From assembly GCF_900167455.1 (NCBI RefSeq), contig NZ_FUWJ01000006.1:1-64000 (forward strand): a stretch of 64,000 bases of DNA, given 5' to 3'. Numbering within the stretch: the stretch's first letter is position 1; every line of letters begins with the position of its first letter. This document shows, one piece after another, positions 12,720-21,595 of the stretch. The DNA is from Enhydrobacter aerosaccus. Its GTDB lineage: Bacteria; Pseudomonadota; Alphaproteobacteria; Reyranellales; Reyranellaceae. Made by a program: the position numbers and the translations under genes. The notes beneath the pieces are model-generated. The model ran no database searches. It saw nothing but the letters and a program-made list of their open reading frames with translations, and was not told the DNA's origin.

Positions 12720-12750
12720 CGCGCGCTTTTCCGGGGCCAGCGGAACGTCG

Positions 12751-12775
12751 TACGGGCGCGCCTGAGCGCGCCGTA
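12751..12775 (+). promoter_or_regulatory. Hairpin in the rpsM leader
   Basis: A 10-bp stem (12751-12761 with 12766-12775, one bulged G) closed by a CTGA loop lies nine bases before the AAGGAG site of rpsM and downstream of the promoter. In E. coli the alpha operon is autoregulated by S4 at a structured rpsM leader; S4 is not encoded in this cluster. Whether this stem has such a role is inference. Confidence 0.4.
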
Positions 12776-12797
12776 AGTCATTGAAGGAGTTAGAACT

Positions 12798-13175
12798 TTG
12801 GCTCGTATAGCCGGCGTGAACATTCCGACCGCCAAGCGGGTGGTGGTTGGGCTGCAATACATCCACGGGATTGGCCAGGCGAAAGCCAAGGAAATCCTGG
12901 GGAAAGTGGGGATCGACGAGTCGCGGCGCGTCAACACGCTGACCGACGACGAAGTCATCCGTATCCGCGAGACCATCGACCGCGACTACACGGTCGAGGG
13001 CGACCTGCGGCGTGAAGTGGCGATGAACATCAAGCGCCTGATGGATCTCGCCTGCTATCGCGGCCTGCGGCATCGCCGCGGCCTGCCGGTCCACGGCCAG
13101 CGCACGCATACCAATGCGCGCACCCGCAAGGGTCCGGCCAAGCCGATCGCCGGCAAGAAGAAAGTCACGAAGTAA
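12798..13175 (+). CDS. rpsM: 30S ribosomal protein S13
   Basis: Protein of the 30S head that contacts P-site tRNA and the 50S subunit. The 125-residue product begins (M)[19 protein letters not shown] and ends with [22 protein letters not shown], the S13 signature. The start is TTG at 12798, supported by AAGGAGT at 12784-12790; no ATG in frame would keep the conserved N terminus. A TTG start here fits reduced or controlled initiation. It has its own promoter and leader hairpin. Confidence 0.97.
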   Translation: MARIAGVNIPTAKRVVVGLQYIHGIGQAKAKEILGKVGIDESRRVNTLTDDEVIRIRETIDRDYTVEGDLRREVAMNIKRLMDLACYRGLRHRRGLPVHGQRTHTNARTRKGPAKPIAGKKKVTK

Positions 13176-13193
13176 CCCGAGGAGATCCGGATC

Positions 13194-13613
13194 ATGGCCA
13201 AGCCTGCTGCCGCCGCTACGGGTGGCGCCGCCACCGGCGCACGTCCTCGCCGCAAGGAGCGCAAGAACATCATCTCGGGCGTCGCGCACGTGAACGCGTC
13301 GTTCAACAACACGATCGTCACCATCACCGACGCCCAGGGCAACACCATTGCGTGGTCGTCGTCAGGTCAGCAGGGCTTCAAGGGCTCGCGCAAGTCGACG
13401 CCGTTCGCCGCTCAGATGGCCGCCGAGAATGCCGGCCGCAAGGCGATGGAACACGGTATGCGGACGCTCGAGATCGAAGTGCGTGGCCCGGGTTCGGGAC
13501 GTGAATCGGCGCTGCGGGCGCTGCAGGCTGTCGGTCTCGCCGTCACCGCGATCCGCGACGTGACGCCGATCCCGCACAATGGCTGCCGTCCGCCCAAGCG
13601 TCGTCGCGTCTGA
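13194..13613 (+). CDS. rpsK: 30S ribosomal protein S11
   Basis: Platform protein of the small subunit at the mRNA exit. The 139-residue product is about ten residues longer than E. coli S11 because of an Ala/Gly-rich N terminus ([17 protein letters not shown]). The core has [23 protein letters not shown] and the C-terminal [18 protein letters not shown]. The following 101-bp gap to rpoA holds a small GGCTCC/GGAGCC hairpin at 13666-13681. Confidence 0.97.
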   Translation: MAKPAAAATGGAATGARPRRKERKNIISGVAHVNASFNNTIVTITDAQGNTIAWSSSGQQGFKGSRKSTPFAAQMAAENAGRKAMEHGMRTLEIEVRGPGSGRESALRALQAVGLAVTAIRDVTPIPHNGCRPPKRRRV

Positions 13614-13714
13614 GTTCGAGTAGCGGCGCATTCAATTCGCGTCGCGCTCTTTTTGCATGTGTCGCGGCTCCGCCAGGAGCCCCGTGAACCAACCGGTCTA
13701 GAGAGGTAGCCCTC

Positions 13715-14731
13715 GTGCTTCAGAAGAACTGGCAAGATCTCATCAAGCCGGAGAAGCTTGTCACCGAAGCGGGCGTCGATCCGAGTCGCGTGGCGACGAT
13801 CGTCGCCGAGCCGCTCGAGCGCGGCTTCGGTCTCACGCTTGGCAACGCGCTGCGCCGCGTGTTGCTGTCCTCACTCCAGGGTGCGGCTGTGACGTCGATC
13901 AAGATCGACAACGTGCTGCACGAGTTCTCCTCGATTCCCGGCGTCCGAGAGGACGTGGTGGACGTCGTGCTGAACATCAAGGCCATGGCGGTGAAGATGC
14001 AGGGCGACCGTCCGCAGCGGCTGTATCTGCGCGCGGTCGGGCCGGGCGAAGTCACTGCCGGCATGATCGAGTTGCCGGGCGATGTGCAGATCATGGATCC
14101 CAAGCATCTGATCTGCACGCTCGACGATGGCGCCTCGATCTCGATGGAACTCACGGTCGCGACCGGCAAGGGCTATATCCCGGCCTCCGCCAATCGCGCC
14201 GAGGATGCGCCGATCGGCGTGATTCCGATCGATTCGGTGTTCAGCCCGGTCAAGCGCGTCTCGTACAAGATCGAGAATAGCCGCGTCGGTCAGGTCACCG
14301 ACTATGACAAGCTGTCGATGACGGTCGAGACCAACGGCACGACGGCGCCAGCCGATGCCGTCGCGCTCGCGGCCCGCATCCTGCAGGATCAACTGCAGCT
14401 CTTCATCAATTTCGAGGAGCCGCGCGAAGTCCGCAAGGAAGAGGCGGAAGATACCTTCCCGTTCAACCGCAACCTGCTGCGGAAGGTCGACGAACTCGAG
14501 CTGTCGGTCCGCTCGGCCAACTGCCTGAAGAACGACAACATCATCTACATCGGCGATCTGGTTCAGAAGACCGAGGCGGAGATGCTGCGGACGCCGAACT
14601 TCGGCCGCAAGTCGCTGAACGAGATCAAGGAAGTTCTGGCCGGTATGGGCCTGCACCTGGGCATGGAAATCCCGGGCTGGCCGCCGGACAACATCGAGGA
14701 AATGGCGAAGCGGCTGGAAGAGCCGTACTAA
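13715..14731 (+). CDS. rpoA: DNA-directed RNA polymerase subunit alpha
   Basis: Assembly and regulatory subunit of RNA polymerase. The 338-residue product starts at GTG 13715 ([15 protein letters not shown]) eight bases after GAGAGG at 13701-13706. The N-terminal dimerisation domain shows [23 protein letters not shown] and the C-terminal domain shows [19 protein letters not shown] and [21 protein letters not shown], which bind UP elements and activators. Full length. Confidence 0.98.
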   Translation: MLQKNWQDLIKPEKLVTEAGVDPSRVATIVAEPLERGFGLTLGNALRRVLLSSLQGAAVTSIKIDNVLHEFSSIPGVREDVVDVVLNIKAMAVKMQGDRPQRLYLRAVGPGEVTAGMIELPGDVQIMDPKHLICTLDDGASISMELTVATGKGYIPASANRAEDAPIGVIPIDSVFSPVKRVSYKIENSRVGQVTDYDKLSMTVETNGTTAPADAVALAARILQDQLQLFINFEEPREVRKEEAEDTFPFNRNLLRKVDELELSVRSANCLKNDNIIYIGDLVQKTEAEMLRTPNFGRKSLNEIKEVLAGMGLHLGMEIPGWPPDNIEEMAKRLEEPY

Positions 14732-14752
14732 GCCGGTAAGGGGACTTAAGTC

Positions 14753-15172
14753 ATGCGTCACGGAAATCGCGGGCGGAAATTCCACCGCACGGCAGAGCAT
14801 CGCAAGGCGATGTTCATGAATCTGGCCGGTGCTCTCATCAAGCACGAGCAGATCACGACCACGCTGCACAAGGCGAAGGACCTGCGTCCGATCGTCGAGA
14901 AGCTGGTCACGCTCGGCAAGCGGGGCGGCCTCCATGCGCGCCGCCAGGCGATCGGCTTCCTGCGCGATCCCTACGTCGCCGACAAGCTCTTCACGACGCT
15001 GGGCCCGCGCTATGCCAAGCGCAACGGCGGCTACCTGCGCGTCCTCAAGGCGGGCTTCCGCTTCGGCGACGCTGCCCCGATGGCGGTGATCGAGTTCGTC
15101 GAGCGCGACACCGCTGCCAAGGGCCAGGATTCGGGCCCGTCGGCGGAGACGGAGCAGAAGGAAGCGGCGTAA
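14753..15172 (+). CDS. rplQ: 50S ribosomal protein L17
   Basis: Large-subunit protein near the tunnel exit. The 139-residue product starts [25 protein letters not shown] and has the [27 protein letters not shown] signature, plus a short Ala/Glu-rich C-terminal tail. AAGGGGAC precedes the ATG. Last gene of the ribosomal cluster, followed 27 bp later by an intrinsic terminator. Confidence 0.97.
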   Translation: MRHGNRGRKFHRTAEHRKAMFMNLAGALIKHEQITTTLHKAKDLRPIVEKLVTLGKRGGLHARRQAIGFLRDPYVADKLFTTLGPRYAKRNGGYLRVLKAGFRFGDAAPMAVIEFVERDTAAKGQDSGPSAETEQKEAA

Positions 15173-15199
15173 GCCTCTGCCTCAAGGCTCGGAATTGCG

Positions 15200-15235
15200 A
15201 AAACGCCCGGTGGCAACTCCGGGCGTTTTCTTTTG
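15200..15235 (+). terminator. Intrinsic terminator of the ribosomal cluster
   Basis: A perfect 11-bp stem AAAACGCCCGG / CCGGGCGTTTT (15200-15210 with 15219-15229) with an 8-nt loop is followed by CTTTT. The A-rich left flank means it can also work on the minus strand. It closes the tuf-to-rplQ block. Confidence 0.9.
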
Positions 15236-15461
15236 CTCATTCTGGCGTTGCGAGGCGAGCGGCGCTCGCTGGCGCTTGGATCGTGTCAGGCCCAGTCCTG
15301 CACGCTTGCCCCGTTCACGACCGGAATAGGGATGCGGCCGTCCCTGGCTTAGGCTGGGCGCCATGGCGAGGTATGATGGCGCTCCAGCTCGATTCTATGG
15401 TTACCACGAGGTAACGCTTAAATTTCCATTTATTAAATGGAAAGCGGCCCCGGATACGGTC
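15236..15461. other. Intergenic region with two small AT-rich palindromes
   Basis: No gene was recognised. Two adjacent inverted repeats stand out: GTTACC-ACGA-GGTAAC at 15400-15415 and TTTCCATTT-ATT-AAATGGAAA at 15423-15443. The second ends 18 bp from the stop of the convergent acyl-CoA dehydrogenase gene and is followed, on the minus strand, by TTTAAG, so it may act as that gene's terminator. Their AT content is well above the neighbourhood. Confidence 0.5.
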
Positions 15462-17252
15462 TCAGAACTGCTCCTCCTTGAGGGCGTAGACGGTGCGACC
15501 GGCGGCCTTGAGCGGCCCGAGCTGGGCCAGCGCGGGCGGCAGGATCACATCGACATAGAAGCGGGCCGTAACCAGCTTGGCTTCCAGGAAGGTGGGATCG
15601 CCATCGCGGCTGGCGAGCTTGCGCTGCGCCACCAAGGCGCCCTTGGCGAGCAGCCATCCGCCGAGGGCGGTACCGGCCAGCCGCAGGAAGGGCACCGAGC
15701 CCGCCAGCGCGGCCACCAGTTCTGCCTTCACCGATTGCGCCACCCAGCGGGTGGCCTCTTCCAGCGCATCGGCCGCGGCAACGAGCCCGCTGCGGATCGC
15801 TGCCAGATCGTCGCCTGGCGCCGCCCCGAGTTCATCGGCCAGCGCCCGCATTTCCGCCACGAGTGCCAGCATGGTCTCACCGCCGTCCTTGGCGATCTTG
15901 CGACCGACCAGATCCCGCGCCTGGATGCCATTCGTGCCTTCGTAGATCGGCAGGATCCGCGCATCGCGCAGGTGCTGGGCGGCGCCGGTCTCCTCGATGA
16001 AGCCCATGCCGCCGTGGATCTGCACGCCCGTCGAGGCGATCTCGTTGCCGAGATCGGTGAACCAGGCCTTCACGATCGGGATCAGCAGATCGACGCGGTC
16101 CTGGATCTTGCGCGCGGCTTCCTTGTCGGGATGCTTGGCGGCGCCGTCGATGCCGGCCGCGGTGTAATAGCCCAGAGCGCGCATGGCCTCGATCTGCGAC
16201 CTCATGGTCATCAACATGCGGCGCACATCGGGATGATGCACGATCGCGACGGGTTTCGGATCGGCACTGCCATCGTCCTTGGACTGGACGCGCGCGCGAG
16301 CGAAGGCGGCTGCCTGCTGATATGCCCGCTCGGCGATTGCCAGCCCCTGGATGCCGACGGAGAGGCGGGCGTTGTTCATCATCGTGAACATGTAGGAGAG
16401 GCCACGTCCTTCCTCGCCGACCAGGTAGCCGACGGCGCCGCCATCGTCGCCGTAGGACATGACGCAGGTCGGGCTGGCGTGAATGCCGAGCTTGTGCTCG
16501 AGCGAGACGCAACGCAGGTCGTTGCGGCGGCCCAGCGTGCCATCGGCACCCACCAGGAATTTTGGCACGATGAACAGGGAGATGCCGCGCACGCCGGCCG
16601 GCGCGTTCGGTGTACGCGCCAGCACGAGATGCACGATGTTCTCGGTCATGTCGTGCTCGCCGTAGGTGATGAAGATCTTCTGGCCGGTGACGAGGTAGTG
16701 GTCGTCCTTCTTCACCGCCCGAGTCTTGAGCTGCCCGAGGTCGGAGCCTGCCTGCGGTTCGGTCAGATTCATCGTCCCGGTCCATTCCCCCGAGATCATC
16801 TTGGGCAGGTACGTGGCCTTCTGTTCGGCCGAGCCGTGATGATGGATGGCATCGATGGCGCCCTGGTTGAGGAGCAGCACGAGGCCGAACCCCATATTGG
16901 CGGCCTGCCACATCTCCTGCACCGATGCCGCGAGCAGCCATGGCATGCCCTGGCCACCGAACTCCGGATCGAACGGAAGCGAATTCCAGCCGCCTTCCAC
17001 GAACTCCTTGTAGATGCCGGCGAAGCCCGGCGCCGTGCGTACGACGCCATTCTCCAGCTTGGCACCCACCTTGTCGCCGTCGCGATTGAGTGGCGCGAGG
17101 CCGTTGCCGGCGAGCTTGGCGGCCTCTTCAAGGACTGCGTCGATGGTGTCGTCGGTTGCGTGTTCGTAGCCCGGCAGGGCGGCGATCTGGCCAAGGCCGG
17201 CGACTTCGCGCAGCGCGAAACGCATATCGTCGAGGGGGGCGGTGTAAGTCAT
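15462..17252 (-). CDS. Acyl-CoA dehydrogenase, long DmdC-like family
   Basis: FAD enzyme that makes an alpha,beta double bond in an acyl-CoA. At 596 residues it is longer than beta-oxidation dehydrogenases (about 380-400) and fits the family with an extra C-terminal helical domain, of which DmdC (3-methylthiopropanoyl-CoA dehydrogenase) is a member. Visible are MTYTAPLDDMRFALREVAG at the N terminus, the flavin-binding GTMNLTEPQAGSDL and the YEGTNGIQARDL motif near the active-site Glu. The ATG at 17252 is chosen because GGAGG lies seven bases upstream; the ATG seven codons earlier would put that site inside the gene. Substrate cannot be told from sequence. Divergent from an enoyl-CoA hydratase gene. 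Confidence 0.9.
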   Translation of the reverse strand: MTYTAPLDDMRFALREVAGLGQIAALPGYEHATDDTIDAVLEEAAKLAGNGLAPLNRDGDKVGAKLENGVVRTAPGFAGIYKEFVEGGWNSLPFDPEFGGQGMPWLLAASVQEMWQAANMGFGLVLLLNQGAIDAIHHHGSAEQKATYLPKMISGEWTGTMNLTEPQAGSDLGQLKTRAVKKDDHYLVTGQKIFITYGEHDMTENIVHLVLARTPNAPAGVRGISLFIVPKFLVGADGTLGRRNDLRCVSLEHKLGIHASPTCVMSYGDDGGAVGYLVGEEGRGLSYMFTMMNNARLSVGIQGLAIAERAYQQAAAFARARVQSKDDGSADPKPVAIVHHPDVRRMLMTMRSQIEAMRALGYYTAAGIDGAAKHPDKEAARKIQDRVDLLIPIVKAWFTDLGNEIASTGVQIHGGMGFIEETGAAQHLRDARILPIYEGTNGIQARDLVGRKIAKDGGETMLALVAEMRALADELGAAPGDDLAAIRSGLVAAADALEEATRWVAQSVKAELVAALAGSVPFLRLAGTALGGWLLAKGALVAQRKLASRDGDPTFLEAKLVTARFYVDVILPPALAQLGPLKAAGRTVYALKEEQF

Positions 17253-17325
17253 GTGTTGTCCTCCGTTTCGCAATATGGCGCGCTCGGTCGCCTTTGGCGA
17301 CGGGCTCGGCTATGGTCGCGCCAAC

Positions 17326-18099
17326 ATGACCGACACAGTTCTGCTCGCCATCGACGGCCCACGGGCTACCATCACCCTCAACGATCCGGCCAAGCACAAT
17401 CGGCTCGATACGGCCGGTCTCGGCAAGCTGCGTGAAGCCATCGAGGCCGTCGATGCCCATCCGGATGTGCGGGTCACCGTGCTGACCGGCGCCGGCGAGA
17501 AGACCTTCTGCTCAGGCTACGACCTTGGATCGATTCCCTCCGGCAAGTCGGCCCAGCCAACGGAAGGCCGCGACAGTTTCGAGTCGGTCATGGATCGCCT
17601 CGAGGCGATGCGCATGCCGACCCTCTGCGCGCTGAATGGCGGCGTCTATGGTGGGGCGACGGATATGGCGCTGGCCTGCGACTTCCGGCTGGGGGTCAAG
17701 GGCATGCGCTTCTTCATGCCGGCCGCCCGGTTCGGGCTGCACTACTATCCGAGTGGCGTTCGCCGCTATACCCAAAAAGTCAGTCCGAGCTTTGCCAAGC
17801 GGGCCTTCCTGCTGTCGGAGGATTTCACCGACGAGGAGCTGCTGCGCGTGGGCTATCTCGACTGGCTGGTCGACCGCCAGCAGTTCTTGGCCAAACGCGA
17901 CGAGATCGCAACACGGCTGGCCGGATTGGCGCCGCTGTCGATGATGAACATGAAACGCGCTATCGAGCAGTTTGCCCAGGCTCAGCCGGATATCCCATCG
18001 ATCCGGGAGGGAATTCGCGCCTGTCAGGGGTCGGAGGATCTCCAGGAAGGGCTGTCGGCCTTGCGCGAGCGCCGTCCGCCCCTCTTCAAGGCTCGCTGA
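17326..18099 (+). CDS. Enoyl-CoA hydratase/isomerase family protein
   Basis: Crotonase-fold protein, likely acting on an acyl-CoA. The start MTDTVLLAIDGPRATITLNDP gives 257 residues, the family size; in-frame ATGs upstream (17275) lie in the divergent control region and no start has a clear ribosome binding site. The oxyanion-hole segments are GAGEKTFCSGYDL (about residues 56-68) and CALNGGVYGGATDMALACDFRL. In the second part the usual catalytic Glu positions are not obvious (MRFFMPAARFGLHYYP), so the exact reaction is open. The 73-bp gap to the divergent acyl-CoA dehydrogenase suggests shared control of a CoA-ester pathway. Confidence 0.82.
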   Translation: MTDTVLLAIDGPRATITLNDPAKHNRLDTAGLGKLREAIEAVDAHPDVRVTVLTGAGEKTFCSGYDLGSIPSGKSAQPTEGRDSFESVMDRLEAMRMPTLCALNGGVYGGATDMALACDFRLGVKGMRFFMPAARFGLHYYPSGVRRYTQKVSPSFAKRAFLLSEDFTDEELLRVGYLDWLVDRQQFLAKRDEIATRLAGLAPLSMMNMKRAIEQFAQAQPDIPSIREGIRACQGSEDLQEGLSALRERRPPLFKAR

Positions 18100-18109
18100 C
18101 ATCGTACAA

Positions 18110-18134
18110 ATTCTGCTATTCGGACGAGCAGAAT
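18110..18134. repeat. Inverted repeat before the cyclase-FHA gene
   Basis: ATTCTGCT (18110-18117) and AGCAGAAT (18127-18134) form a perfect 8-bp inverted repeat with a 9-nt spacer, 26 bp before the cyclase start and 10 bp after the enoyl-CoA hydratase stop. It has no T-run, so an operator for the signalling cluster is as likely as a terminator. Confidence 0.45.
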
Positions 18135-18160
18135 GTGCAGATCAGCGCTAAAATAGCAAA

Positions 18161-19072
18161 ATGCAGCGTCGTTTGGCGGCCATCGTCCATGCCGATCTCG
18201 CCGGTTTCACCCGGATGATGGAAGGCGCGGAGACCAGAACCTTCCGGCACCTCAAGTCCGCGCAGACCGACGTCTGGCGCCCGGCGATTGTTGCCGGCGG
18301 TGGGCGGCTCGTGGGAACAGCAGGGGACGCCATGCTGGCCGAGTTTGGCTCGGCGGTCGGCGCGGTCTCGGCCGGCATCGATATCCAGGAGCGCATGGCG
18401 CGGTTCAACGACGGGTTGGACGAGAATCAGCGCATGCTGTTCCGCATCGGCATCCACCTCGGTGAGGTGATCGTCGATGAAGAGGACCAGAACATCTTCG
18501 GCGACGGCGTCAATCTGGCGGCACGCATCCAGGCCATGGCAGAGCCGGGCGGCATTGCCGTCTCCCGTGCCGTGCGCGACGTGACGGAGCTGCGGATCGA
18601 CTACACCTTCGTCGATGCAGGCGAGCACAAGCTCAAGAATGTCAGCCGGCCCGTGCACATCTATCACGTGCGCAGCGCAGAGCCGGCCCAGCAAGCCGGG
18701 GCGACGGTTTGCCTGTCGTCGAAGACCACGACGAGAATCCTGCCGCAGATCACCCTGCGCTTCGAAGGCGCGAACTCGACCGGCCAGAAATATTCCTTCG
18801 ACGTCGCACTCGACAAGTTGATGGCGCTGCCGCACGGCATGGTGATCGGACGGTCCGCCGATCAATGCGAGCTGGTCATCCCGCACGCGACCGTTTCGCG
18901 CCGACATGCCCGGCTGGCGCTGAAGGGCGATGCGTTGCAGATCGAGGATCTGGGGTCGACGAACGGCACCGCGGTCAATGGCACGCTGGTCGTGGCCAGC
19001 GCTCCCGTATCGTTGCAGACGGGCAGCCGCTTGAAGGTCGGCGACGTCGAACTTTCCATCCGGCAGCTCTAG
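18161..19072 (+). CDS. Adenylate/guanylate cyclase-like protein with FHA domain
   Basis: 303 residues. Residues 1-170 are a class III nucleotide cyclase domain: metal-binding Asp12 (ADLAGF) and Asp56 (TAGDAML), and the transition-state pair Asn118/Arg122 (NLAAR). Where many relatives have Lys in VKTxGD, this protein has Gly52 (LVGTAGD), so substrate choice or activity may differ. Residues about 222-300 are an FHA domain with GRSADQCELVI, SRRHARL and LGSTNGT, the residues that hold phosphothreonine. No signal peptide or membrane segment, so cytoplasmic. It stands 16 bp before a Ser/Thr kinase gene, suggesting the FHA domain binds phosphorylated kinase or its targets. Confidence 0.88.
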   Translation: MQRRLAAIVHADLAGFTRMMEGAETRTFRHLKSAQTDVWRPAIVAGGGRLVGTAGDAMLAEFGSAVGAVSAGIDIQERMARFNDGLDENQRMLFRIGIHLGEVIVDEEDQNIFGDGVNLAARIQAMAEPGGIAVSRAVRDVTELRIDYTFVDAGEHKLKNVSRPVHIYHVRSAEPAQQAGATVCLSSKTTTRILPQITLRFEGANSTGQKYSFDVALDKLMALPHGMVIGRSADQCELVIPHATVSRRHARLALKGDALQIEDLGSTNGTAVNGTLVVASAPVSLQTGSRLKVGDVELSIRQL

Positions 19073-19088
19073 CGGGCGCACGCCGATC

Positions 19089-20957
19089 ATGGATCCGTCC
19101 ACCACTGCCGGCTCCATGCCCGGCCAACCGCCGGAAGTCGATCATTCCGCGCTGAAGCCTGGCCAGATGATCGGTCGCTACGAGATCGTCTCGGTGCTGG
19201 GACAGGGCGGCTTCGGGATCACCTACCGGGCGCGCGACGTACAGCTCGGCCGCGATGTCGCAATCAAGGAGTATCTGCCGTCGGCCCTGGCCATCCGGGA
19301 AGCCGGTTCGACAGTCCTGCCGCGCACGACAAAGCTTGCCGATGATTTCGGCTGGGGACGCGAGCGATTCGTGTCGGAGGGACGCACCCTCGCGACGTTG
19401 CATCGGACGCCCGCCATCGTCCACGTCTTCGACTTCCTCGAGACCAACGGCACCGCCTACATCGTGATGGAGCTCCTGAGCGGCGAGACGCTCGAGGACC
19501 GCCTCAAGCGGCAAGGCAAGCTGGGGCCGGAGGAGATCGAGGGTATCCTGTGGCCGCTGCTGGACGGGCTGGAGCAAGTGCACCAGGCAGGTTTCCTGCA
19601 TCGCGATATCAAGCCGGCCAATATCCTGCTCGATGCCGCCGGCCATCCGACTCTGATCGATTTCGGCGCGTCGCGCGCGGCCATGGCCGGTCGGACCACG
19701 GCCATGACGGCGATCTTCACCCCGGGCTATGCGGCTCCAGAGCAGATGACCTCTGCCAAGCAGGGGCCGCCCACGGATATCTACGGACTGTCGGCGACGC
19801 TCTACCACGCCATCACGGGCAAGGTGCCGCCCAACAGCTTCGAGCGCATCCTGGAAGACACCTACGAACCGCTGGCGCAGTCGAAGCCAGCTGGCTTCGC
19901 GCCTGGGATGCTGGCCGGAATCGATGCCGGCCTCGCCGTGGCGGCGCGCGACCGGCCGCAGACCATCGCGAGCTGGCGGCCGCTGCTGGGATTGACCGCG
20001 GCGCCGGCGGCTGATGCGACCGTGGTGATGGGAGCATCGCGCAGCCAGGAGGCGGCGCGCTCGGGTGGACTGCCGCCCCCTCCGACGGAAGGGCCAGCGA
20101 CGCCTTCAGCGGTGGCGCCCAAGCCGCGCAGCTCGACTGCCTTGTGGGCGGCGATCGTCGTCGTTGTTCTCGCCGTGGTGGGTGGCGCCGGCTACTACCT
20201 GCTTGTTCCTCGTGGGCCCGATCCTGAAGTCGTCAAGGCGCGGGCACTGGCCGAAGAGGCGGAAGCCAAACGCAAGCAGGCTGAAGAGGAAGCCGCCCGC
20301 GTCAAAGCCGAGGTCGAGCAGCGCCAGAAGGCGGAGGAGGCGGCTGCGGCGCGCAAACGGGAAGAGGAAGCGCAGGCGGCCATGCGCAAGCAGATGGAAG
20401 ACGACGCGCGCCGCAAGATCGAAACGGAACTCGCCGAGCAGCGGCGACAGGAAGAAGCGGCAAAAGCGAAGGCGGAGCAGGAGGAAACGGACAGACGCAA
20501 GGCGATCGAGGATGCGCGGAAGAAGATCGAGTTCGTGGCCGGAGACTTCGACCACTTCGGCAAGACGCTGGTGACGATCGCGCTGAAGGATCATGCCGAT
20601 GAAATTCAATTGCAGGGGGTCGACATCGTCGACGACCCCGCGCTGCGGCAGCTCGCCGTCACTGCGCTTGCGGCGCAGCCGCGCCATGTCAAATGTCGCC
20701 AGACCGATCGGCTGACCGATGGCACGCCGCTCTACCGTTGCCTGATCACGCCGCTGAACGCCAAGGAGCCGCTGGCCGACATTCCTGACGCCGACCGGAG
20801 CGATCTCGCGTTGGCCTTGGTGCGCAACGGATTGGTGCTCGCCTCCTGTGATGCTCCGCGTCTCTATGCCGATGCGGAGGACGATGCGCGTAGGCGCGCG
20901 CAGTCGCTTTGGGGTAGAGTTAAGGTGCCGGAATACAAAGGGAGATGTTCGAAATGA
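19089..20957 (+). CDS. Ser/Thr protein kinase with transmembrane segment and degenerate nuclease-like tail
   Basis: 622 residues. Kinase domain at about 30-300: glycine loop LGQGGFGITY, Lys60 (VAIKEY), HRD 171-173, DFG 191-193, APE 216-218. After a Pro-rich linker comes one membrane segment (about 352-373), then a long Lys/Glu/Ala-rich coiled coil (about 378-477). The last 145 residues resemble a staphylococcal-nuclease fold: IQLQGVDIVDDP, PLYRCLI and DLALALVRNGLVLASCD followed by YADAEDDARRRAQSLWG. The usual Glu after GVD is replaced, so catalysis is doubtful. Topology predicts cytoplasmic kinase, periplasmic tail. Its stop overlaps the next gene as ATGA. Paralogue of the kinase at 21596. 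Confidence 0.88.
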   Translation: MDPSTTAGSMPGQPPEVDHSALKPGQMIGRYEIVSVLGQGGFGITYRARDVQLGRDVAIKEYLPSALAIREAGSTVLPRTTKLADDFGWGRERFVSEGRTLATLHRTPAIVHVFDFLETNGTAYIVMELLSGETLEDRLKRQGKLGPEEIEGILWPLLDGLEQVHQAGFLHRDIKPANILLDAAGHPTLIDFGASRAAMAGRTTAMTAIFTPGYAAPEQMTSAKQGPPTDIYGLSATLYHAITGKVPPNSFERILEDTYEPLAQSKPAGFAPGMLAGIDAGLAVAARDRPQTIASWRPLLGLTAAPAADATVVMGASRSQEAARSGGLPPPPTEGPATPSAVAPKPRSSTALWAAIVVVVLAVVGGAGYYLLVPRGPDPEVVKARALAEEAEAKRKQAEEEAARVKAEVEQRQKAEEAAAARKREEEAQAAMRKQMEDDARRKIETELAEQRRQEEAAKAKAEQEETDRRKAIEDARKKIEFVAGDFDHFGKTLVTIALKDHADEIQLQGVDIVDDPALRQLAVTALAAQPRHVKCRQTDRLTDGTPLYRCLITPLNAKEPLADIPDADRSDLALALVRNGLVLASCDAPRLYADAEDDARRRAQSLWGRVKVPEYKGRCSK

Positions 20958-21517
20958 CGGCTACGATGTCGATCGCGGCGCCGCGTGCCGCCACGAAGAC
21001 CAGGCTTGTGACCCATATCGCGGCCTTCGTCGCGCTTTGCACCGTCGTGGGCGGTTGCGTCGGCGACGGCGATAATTCTCGCCCGTCGAATCAGACCACG
21101 GGTACGCTGGTGGGCGCCGCGCTTGGCGGGACCGTCGGCGGGCTGGCATTCGGGTCCGTTGGCGGCGCCGTGGGCGGCACGCTGGTCGGTGCGCTCGCCG
21201 GCAATCTGGTCGGCCGCGCGCTCGATGAGCAGGAGCGCCGCCGTCTCGCCGAGGCCACGCAGAAGGCCTACACATCCGATACCGACGAAGCGACCGTCTA
21301 CACCGTCCCGCCGCCGAAGAACGCCTCTTCATCCGCGCCGCCTCCACCGCCGACGGTTGTGGCGGCGAAGCCTGTCGGTCCGCGCACCTCGCGTCCCGAT
21401 GGCGGCACCTGCCGGCCGATCGAGCTGACGGCCACCAAGAACGGCCAGACAACGCGCGAGACGACGACCTTCTGCCAGGCGGCGGGATCGAACGAGCTGA
21501 AGCCCGTTTCCGTCTGA
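20954..21517 (+). CDS. Glycine-zipper lipoprotein
   Basis: 187 residues. The ATG at 20954 overlaps the kinase stop (ATGA) and lies nine bases after GGGAG; an ATG at 20945 directly abuts that site and is less likely. The N terminus has a basic start, a hydrophobic run and the lipobox VGGC (Cys35), so a lipid-anchored envelope protein is expected. Residues about 50-95 are Gly/Ala-rich with repeated GGxxG spacing, as in the glycine-zipper 2TM domain of the 17-kDa surface antigen family, followed by RALDEQERRRLAEATQKAY. The rest is Pro-rich with two Cys that may pair. Sandwiched between two kinases, it may link them to the envelope. Confidence 0.8.
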   Translation: MTATMSIAAPRAATKTRLVTHIAAFVALCTVVGGCVGDGDNSRPSNQTTGTLVGAALGGTVGGLAFGSVGGAVGGTLVGALAGNLVGRALDEQERRRLAEATQKAYTSDTDEATVYTVPPPKNASSSAPPPPPTVVAAKPVGPRTSRPDGGTCRPIELTATKNGQTTRETTTFCQAAGSNELKPVSV

Positions 21518-21595
21518 GCGCCGGAGTGGCGAGGGGGCAGGCAGCGGCAGTCTTGCCGGCTGTCCTGCCGCATCGCTGTGCTGCGGGGAATCTCG

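Noticed and set aside
12677..12797. Possible rpmJ (L36) or infA between adk and rpsM
   Set aside because: The 121-bp gap is too short for either after promoter and leader, and contains no matching frame.
15363..17435. A 690-codon plus-strand open frame
   Set aside because: Antisense to the acyl-CoA dehydrogenase, which has clear family motifs and a ribosome site; the antisense product has no recognisable domain.
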